From: Actinidia chinensis | Lineage: Eukaryota; Streptophyta; Magnoliopsida; Ericales; Actinidiaceae | Direction of reading: 5' to 3' | Length of the DNA: 12,500 nt | Assembly (NCBI GenBank): GCA_009663005.1 | Contig: VIGQ01001845.1 | Location: 5,001 to 17,500, forward strand | In this document: piece by piece, positions 8,602 through 12,500 of the stretch | Layout of the letters: the number at the start of each line of letters is the position of its first letter | Position numbering within the stretch: the stretch's first letter is position 1 | Translations under genes and position numbers: made by a program | Notes under the pieces: generated by a model | The model's input: the letters and a program-made list of their open reading frames with translations, nothing else | Told to the model about the DNA's origin: nothing | The model's database searches: none

Positions 8602-9192
8602 TAGGGATGGCAACGGGCGGGGCGGGGACGGAGGTTGGTGTCCCCGCCCCGTCCCCATCCCCGAATTTTTTTAAGCCCAAGCCCCGATCCCCCCCGGCGG
8701 GGAATTTTGTGTAACCTCGATCCCCGCCCCCGAATCCGATCCCCCTCCCCTCATATGAAACACCCCACATCCAAAAAATTCCTAAATCAACGACAAATCC
8801 CTAAGCCAAAATTTAAAAATCAATCACAACACTAAATCAACCATAACACCTAAAAGTTGAAACTCAAAATCAAACATTAGACAATTTTTGAAACTCAAAA
8901 TCAAATTTAAAACTCAAATCAACCATACATCAATCACAATTTTAGGGTTTAATTACTTTGCAACCCATCATTCAATTTGATTAATTATTTAATTTATTAC
9001 TCTTTATGTTTAATTTTAATATTTTTGGGGTAAATTTTCGGGGATCGGGGAGGGGGGGTATACAACACGTCCCCCGCCACGCTATGAATTTTTTTTTTAA
9101 TCCCCGATGACCCGCCACGATCCCCTAAAAATCCCCGAAACTTCACCCAAATAGGGGTGGGCGGGGCGGGGCGAGGGCAATTGCCATCCATA
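8602..9192. mobile_element. Non-autonomous hAT-like transposon with GC-rich ends (591 bp)
   Basis: Terminal inverted repeats are TAGGGATGGCAAC at the left and TATGGATGGCAAT at the right (minus strand), matching at 11 of 13 positions. The first bases fit the YARRG-like ends of hAT elements on the left side. It is flanked by a perfect 8-bp duplication. Both subterminal parts are G/C-rich tracts of GGCGGGG and CCCCGCCCC type (about 8615-8750 and 9030-9180) that are roughly complementary, so the whole element can fold back. The AT-rich centre holds repeated AACTCAAAATCAAA and AATCAACCATA motifs (8835-8940). Frames seen in the GC-rich parts are low-complexity Pro/Gly repeats, not a transposase, so movement would need an enzyme made elsewhere. 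Confidence 0.82.
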
Positions 9193-9200
9193 ATAGTCTC
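9193..9200. repeat. Right target-site duplication of the hAT-like element
   Basis: ATAGTCTC is identical to 8594-8601 and abuts the right element end. The next two bases (TA) also match the bases after the left copy, so the apparent direct repeat is 10 bp. The 8-bp reading leaves TA as the element terminus and fits the inverted repeats better. Confidence 0.85.
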
Positions 9201-9330
9201 TAACTTTCCAAATATTGCAAGGTCCACGCCACCCATGCACATACCATGCACATTAACCAGCAAAGTATATATTAAATTTTTATTAAACATGAAAAATAAT
9301 CAGATGATAAAAAGGGGGTGGGCGGGGATG
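9201..9330. other. Short remainder of the interrupting DNA
   Basis: This is AT-rich sequence without a gene, between the hAT-like element and the retrotransposon protease remnant. Near its end, GGGGGTGGGCGGGGATG (9314-9330) echoes the GC-rich terminus of the hAT-like element. The exact junction with the retrotransposon is unclear, within about 9300-9350. Confidence 0.4.
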
Positions 9331-9675
9331 ATAAAATCCCGAGGTTCATTGTGATTGAGCCGAGACAACCAAGGCGTCGTCGTGGGGTAGGTGTAAGCCT
9401 CTCAAATAAATTGTTGAGGTTGATGGGTGTGTGGTCGCCCAACTATGACGAGAAGAGATTGTAGATCTCTTCTTCGGTCGGTTTTTTAAGGGCACATTCT
9501 GGCAACTTTTTTCCTGGATGAAGTCGAACAGCCGCCCGATCGAACCTCCGTGGATCGTTTTGTATATACGACGCAGCTTGGTCTGTTGTCGCAGTACCTT
9601 CTTTGGGAGAGTAAGGCGAAGTGCGGCGGTAGCGATATATTTTCTCAAATCAACCCATTTTAGTGAGATCGGCAA
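9331..9675 (-). pseudogene. gag-protease junction and N-terminal protease remnant
   Basis: On the minus strand the segment following the gag zinc-knuckle-like region is recognisable in pieces: EQIADLT-like (about 9680-9660), GDHTPINLNNLFERLT (about 9440-9395, frame-shifted) and RGLHLPHDDALVVSA (ending near 9355). In Tat elements PHDDALVV lies just before the aspartic protease core, which cuts the polyprotein. The catalytic DTG/DSG/DNG motif that should come next is not present, because unrelated DNA begins within about 30 bases. The protease is therefore truncated as well as frame-shifted. Confidence 0.7.
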
Positions 9676-11009
9676 TTTGTTCCTTCAGTGAACAGTCATC
9701 AGTGTTGTGTCGTGGGTCGGTGGAATTCACAATATTTGTTCCGGTTCTCTTTGGGGGTCAGTCTTGATCCTTCCCGGGCCCATTGATGAATTATTCATGC
9801 TAATTTTCGAGAGTTAACTTGGGTAACGGGGGCGTTGAGTGGCGGTACGGATAAATGGGGCGGCGAGGTGGGGTGCGAGGATGCCTATAGTTAGAGCGTT
9901 AGGAATCTCGGTCAGGTCTTTTTATACCATTGTTTCTACTCTCTATAGGCGATCCGCCGTATCAGGAGATCTTTCCTCTCTATGATCATCTTTTCCTCGT
10001 CGCCTTCGTTTGAGCCTCGGCTAACTCCTCTGCGACGATAAACTTGTCGGCTTTGCTCTGGAGCGGCAATAAAGTTTCAGGACGTTTTTGGAAAGAGGAG
10101 TGAACAACAGACTAGGTCGGAGTCCTTCCATCATTGCCATGATTATTACTTTTTTGCTGGGCTTCTCGACTTCTAATACAGCCTGGTTTGAATCGTTTCC
10201 GAAATCTTTTCAAGCTCTCGGTTTCTTGTGAACGGTGAACAGGTGGGAAGCATTCTCTGTCGATTCCGGCAGCTCATGATGAAATTGGCGACAAAAGAGT
10301 CGATTGAAGATCGCCAAAAGAGTTTATGGTCCCACGACGTAATTTCGGAAACACGATCTTTATGGCAAGTCCTTTCAGAGTGGCGGATAACGCTTTACAC
10401 ATAAACCTCATCCGAGCAACCCTGGAGCGAATCAGGCCTTTATATGAGTCCAGGTGGTCCATCGAATTGTCTTTACTCATAATGCCGAGCTGGGTAGGGA
10501 GCTTGCAAATTCGAAGAAATCCGAGCCCTCAATCTCTCTCCGTGAACGGCCGTCGGTTATGTTTGTCTAATCAAAAGTGTCCACAGTTACTGGAGCATTT
10601 GTCTCTAGTGTTAATGGCGTCGAGCTGGGCGTCCAATCTCGAATCTTTTGCGGGTGATTGTTTCGTGCCCGATCGATCGCCTACCTGAGGACTCCTCCCC
10701 CTTCTAGCCTGGCTCGAGTTTTACTAGATTTCTGAAGAGGAAATCCTTAACGTAAGGACGGACTCGGTGTTCGAGCCTACCTCTACTTACTCGTTCGGTA
10801 CTGAGATTCGGAGAATGATCTCCCCAAACGATAGAGTGGCGGAGATCGATCGATATCAGGGACGGATGGTGCTGCGGAAGTGGGGAGTGGCAACAGTGGG
10901 AGAGTTGCATTAGGCGGCCGTTATTCGTTCATGATACTTATCTATTCGGCCATGTCATGTATATCACGGTGGAGGCCTTCTAGATTTGGAAACTGGCCAG
11001 GGTGGCCAT
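9676..11009 (-). pseudogene. gag: gag, degenerate
   Basis: Gag forms the retrotransposon particle that packages element RNA. The chosen start is ATG at 11009 (MATLASFQ), the first ATG in a fitting context about 90 bases after the primer-binding region; the frame breaks soon after. Conserved pieces read leftwards are LTLETNAPVTVDT (about 10625-10575), MDHLDSYKGLIRSR (about 10460-10415), MCKALSATLKGLA and LRRGTINSFGDL (about 10400-10300). Then come NASHLFTVH-like, NQAVLEVE and MAMMEGLRP (about 10235-10115), [19 protein letters not shown] (about 10075-10010) and NKYCEFHRP...H (about 9740-9700), a Cys/His-rich knuckle-like motif. They lie in several frames. Length fits a Tat gag. The N-terminal part (10660-11000) is poorly conserved and weakly supported. 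Confidence 0.82.
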
Positions 11010-11100
11010 AGGATGGGCTCTGTTATCTGGGGGGCTGATGGCTGGCACTTGGTCTGGGTAGGTCGCGGCTGCGCAGGTGCATAGAGATCGAGAAATGTCA
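11010..11100 (-). other. Retrotransposon 5' leader
   Basis: This is the short stretch between the primer-binding region and the proposed gag start. It holds no motif beyond its position. In related elements this region carries packaging signals, but none can be identified here. Confidence 0.5.
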
Positions 11101-11119
11101 TTCCACAGACGGCACAAAC
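11101..11119 (-). promoter_or_regulatory. Primer-binding-site region
   Basis: On the minus strand, directly after the CA that ends the 5' LTR, the sequence reads GTTTGTGCCGTCTGTGGAA. This closely resembles the TTTGGCGCCGTCTGTGGGAA junction seen in many plant Ty3/gypsy elements, where a tRNA 3' end primes minus-strand DNA synthesis. I do not assign the tRNA. Its position fixes the element's orientation and the inner LTR border. Confidence 0.75.
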
Positions 11120-11794
11120 TGTTGTGGATTAAAAAAACTAGGTCGAGCAACCAACAGTCAATATTGCTCAGGTCTCCCCCTCGGTATGGACCTTGGATTA
11201 CTTGAGGGTGGCTGCCACAGACGAACAAAAAGTTAACAGTTCGGGCGCGAGGCTGCTCAAAACTCCTATAGTGTGGAGATCAGACCAGGCGAGCAGCAGG
11301 TAAAAGAGTTCGGAGGGGAGAGTTGTCGAGTATGTTGAGCGTTACTTGGATAAGGGGGGAGCGGCCTCCTTTTGATAGACGGAGTAGTAGTAATGGCCGT
11401 GCCATGGGATCACGGCAAGATCCTCGGAAGATAAGTATGGAAGATATCCGGAGATGTAGGAGACATAAGTTGGGAGATTGCTATCTGGAGAGTATCCCGT
11501 AAGTGGTGTCGTGGAGGAGAAATCTCGCGGCGGGGCGTATAGATAGGAACTGGTGGAGATTGATCAAGGCCAAGTATTCTACCTTGCCCAAGGGCGAGGA
11601 GGGAGCAAACACTTTGGCTCTGGGCGAGGAGTCAGTGGAAATAGCTTGGACGAGGTTCCATGCTGAACGTTGGACGCGTTTTACCCTCGGTCAAGAGAGT
11701 TCGGAGATAAGTAACATAGGGAGATCATGGGCGACCAGTTTGTGATGTGCTAGGGCGATGTACCCGCCTTGGTCGGTGGAGAATTTATCCCACA
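11120..11794 (-). repeat. Putative 5' LTR (675 bp)
   Basis: The inner border (TGTTGTGGATTA on the plus strand) adjoins the primer-binding region. The outer border is placed at 11794, where the plus strand reads TTTATCCCACA. The two ends form an imperfect inverted repeat (TGTTGTGGATTA against TGTGGGATAAA), as expected of an LTR with TG...CA termini. The length is usual for a plant gypsy LTR. The inner border is well supported; the outer border is inferred because the partner LTR is not in the window. If it is right, the 5-bp target duplication would be TCATA (11795-11799). Confidence 0.68.
11538..11547 (-). promoter_or_regulatory. Candidate LTR TATA box for gag-pol
   Basis: The minus strand reads CCTATCTATACGCCCC, a mutated TATA-like box followed by the GC-rich bases often seen there. 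It sits about 420 bases upstream of the LTR inner end, leaving room for R and U5. The match is imperfect, so confidence is modest. Confidence 0.4.
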
Positions 11795-12483
11795 TCATAA
11801 AGTAATCCAATTTCAAAGCAAGTACAATCTCTTAGAATTTAAAGTGAGCTTTATGAATTTCTCACTTTTTGATAGCTCAGTATCTTGTTAATGATGACTA
11901 ATCTGAAAAGTTTACTAGCGGAAACTGATTAAAGTCGAGAAAAAATTTTTTTCTTACAGGGATGTACTCACTCAAGAATTGACAAACACTAGAGGTTAGA
12001 AATTTAAAACATGAAAGGAAGCAGAATTCTAAGTCTCGCTTGGTCCCAAAATATATGTTCACTTTTAAAAGTCAATAAAGAAAGATATGTAATTTTTTTT
12101 ATTTTAACAGAGTAAAAAGTTAAAATAATTATTATAAGGATAAGAAAAACTCTACGATTCCAGAATTTACACAATTTGTTTTTCTTCAAAATTCAAAATA
12201 AGTGATTCACGTTCAATTCGGTTAACTACCCCACAAAAAGCAGGCAAAGGTTATGTAATTATGCCTTGGCATTAACACCACCCATACATTATCTTCTCTA
12301 AATAAAATGCCTTGTGGCCATTGATTGGTCATAAAATTGGACTACAAATCTATGCCCAATATCTAATGAGATTTGATGGCAAGATAACATATCCGGTTGA
12401 ATGGATGACAATTCGCTGTTTGTCTGATCGATTTTACTAGAATTACATATCCCACGTTAGTAATGGGGCTAATTAAGCAGGCA
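11795..12483. other. AT-rich flanking DNA, no gene seen
   Basis: This is sequence to the right of the LTR with A/T runs (for example 11940-11952 and 12092-12104). It has no recognisable coding motif, RNA gene or repeat. The only sizeable frame (12004-12189, minus) is Lys/Ile/Leu-rich, as expected from AT-rich DNA. It is probably the DNA into which the retrotransposon inserted. Confidence 0.5.
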
Positions 12484-12497
12484 GTCGACGGCGCGCC
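12484..12497. other. Adjacent SalI and AscI recognition sequences at the window end
   Basis: GTCGAC (12484-12489) is directly followed by GGCGCGCC (12490-12497). AscI sites are rare in AT-rich plant DNA, and two abutting restriction palindromes resemble a cloning polylinker or adapter. It may mark a clone or assembly boundary, or be chance. Confidence 0.4.
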
Positions 12498-12500
12498 GGA

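Larger units (their letters stand above)
1..11794 (-). mobile_element. Degenerate Tat-lineage Ty3/gypsy LTR retrotransposon (3' LTR outside window)
   Basis: A single minus-strand layout explains most of the window: LTR, primer-binding region, gag, protease linker, RT, RNase H and integrase, in gypsy order with integrase last. An additional ORF lies on the opposite strand beyond integrase. The pol and gag motifs (for example DFTDLNKACPKDS in RT, WGLDILGPLPRAP in integrase, MDHLDSYK in gag) are those of the Tat group as I know it. No chromodomain is seen after integrase, as expected for Tat. All genes carry many stops and frameshifts, so the copy is dead. About 3.1 kb of unrelated DNA (6166-9330) interrupts it. 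The left LTR is absent, so the left limit given is only the window edge. Order and strand are seen directly; the lineage name is inferred from motif recognition and the antisense ORF. Confidence 0.88.

Noticed and set aside
8604..9202. Calling the 8.6-9.2 kb element a Mutator-like element from its 10-bp direct repeat
   Set aside because: Shifting the borders by two bases gives an 8-bp duplication and TA-starting inverted repeats, a better fit to hAT. The inverted repeats are also short for a Mutator-like element.
8549..9290. Frames within the GC-rich arms of the hAT-like element
   Set aside because: They translate to low-complexity Pro/Gly/Arg stretches arising from GGGGCGG repeats, not to a transposase.
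6166..9330. Helitron capturing host DNA
   Set aside because: I found no TC start, CTRR end with adjacent hairpin, or A/T insertion context at plausible borders.
10326..10688. Plus-strand frame of 120 codons
   Set aside because: It is antisense to clear gag motifs (MDHLDSYK, TINSFGDL) on the minus strand.
11503..11745. Plus-strand frame of 80 codons
   Set aside because: It lies within the LTR and shows no recognisable motif.
12004..12189. Minus-strand frame of 61 codons in the right flank
   Set aside because: Its Lys/Ile/Leu-rich composition follows from AT-rich DNA, and there is no supporting motif.

Overview
The window looks like repeat-rich nuclear DNA of a flowering plant. No intact host gene, tRNA or rRNA is visible, and nothing looks bacterial. 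Most of it is one old, heavily mutated LTR retrotransposon of the Ty3/gypsy superfamily, Tat lineage, lying on the minus strand, with younger DNA nested inside it. Reading frames are broken every few dozen codons, so the genes are best recognised by following conserved motifs across frameshifts and stops. Family assignments rest on motifs I recognise and on established knowledge of Tat-type elements; no database search was run.

Right to left, in the direction of element transcription: putative 5' LTR (about 11120-11794, TG...CA ends), primer-binding-site region (11101-11119), gag (about 11009-9676), a protease-linker remnant (9675-9331), an interruption of about 3.1 kb (9330-6166), then reverse transcriptase, RNase H and integrase (6165-3151), ending at a stop codon that overlaps an AATAAA signal. 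Beyond pol lies a 3' untranslated stretch with short tandem repeats (2895-3040). Further left is an extra gene on the opposite (plus) strand (about 514-2727) with its own TATA box at 265-276. It resembles the Transposase_28 'putative gypsy type transposon' family (PF04195). An antisense extra ORF between pol and the 3' LTR is a known feature of Tat-lineage elements such as Grande and Retand. The 3' LTR is not in the window and should lie to the left.

The interruption replaces the protease active-site region and the protease-RT linker with AT-rich DNA of unknown origin. That DNA carries two recognisable small DNA transposons. One is a T-rich element of about 275 bp with terminal inverted repeats (8261-8535). 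The other is a 591-bp non-autonomous hAT-like element with GC-rich ends and a perfect 8-bp target-site duplication (8602-9192). A plant-promoter-like cluster sits at 7876-8017 with no gene downstream.

Right of the LTR (11795-12483) is AT-rich flanking DNA with nothing I can name. The last bases contain adjacent SalI and AscI recognition sequences, which could be a cloning or assembly junction. Nothing in the window is likely to make a functional protein now. Its interest lies in the element's architecture, the nesting order and the decay pattern.
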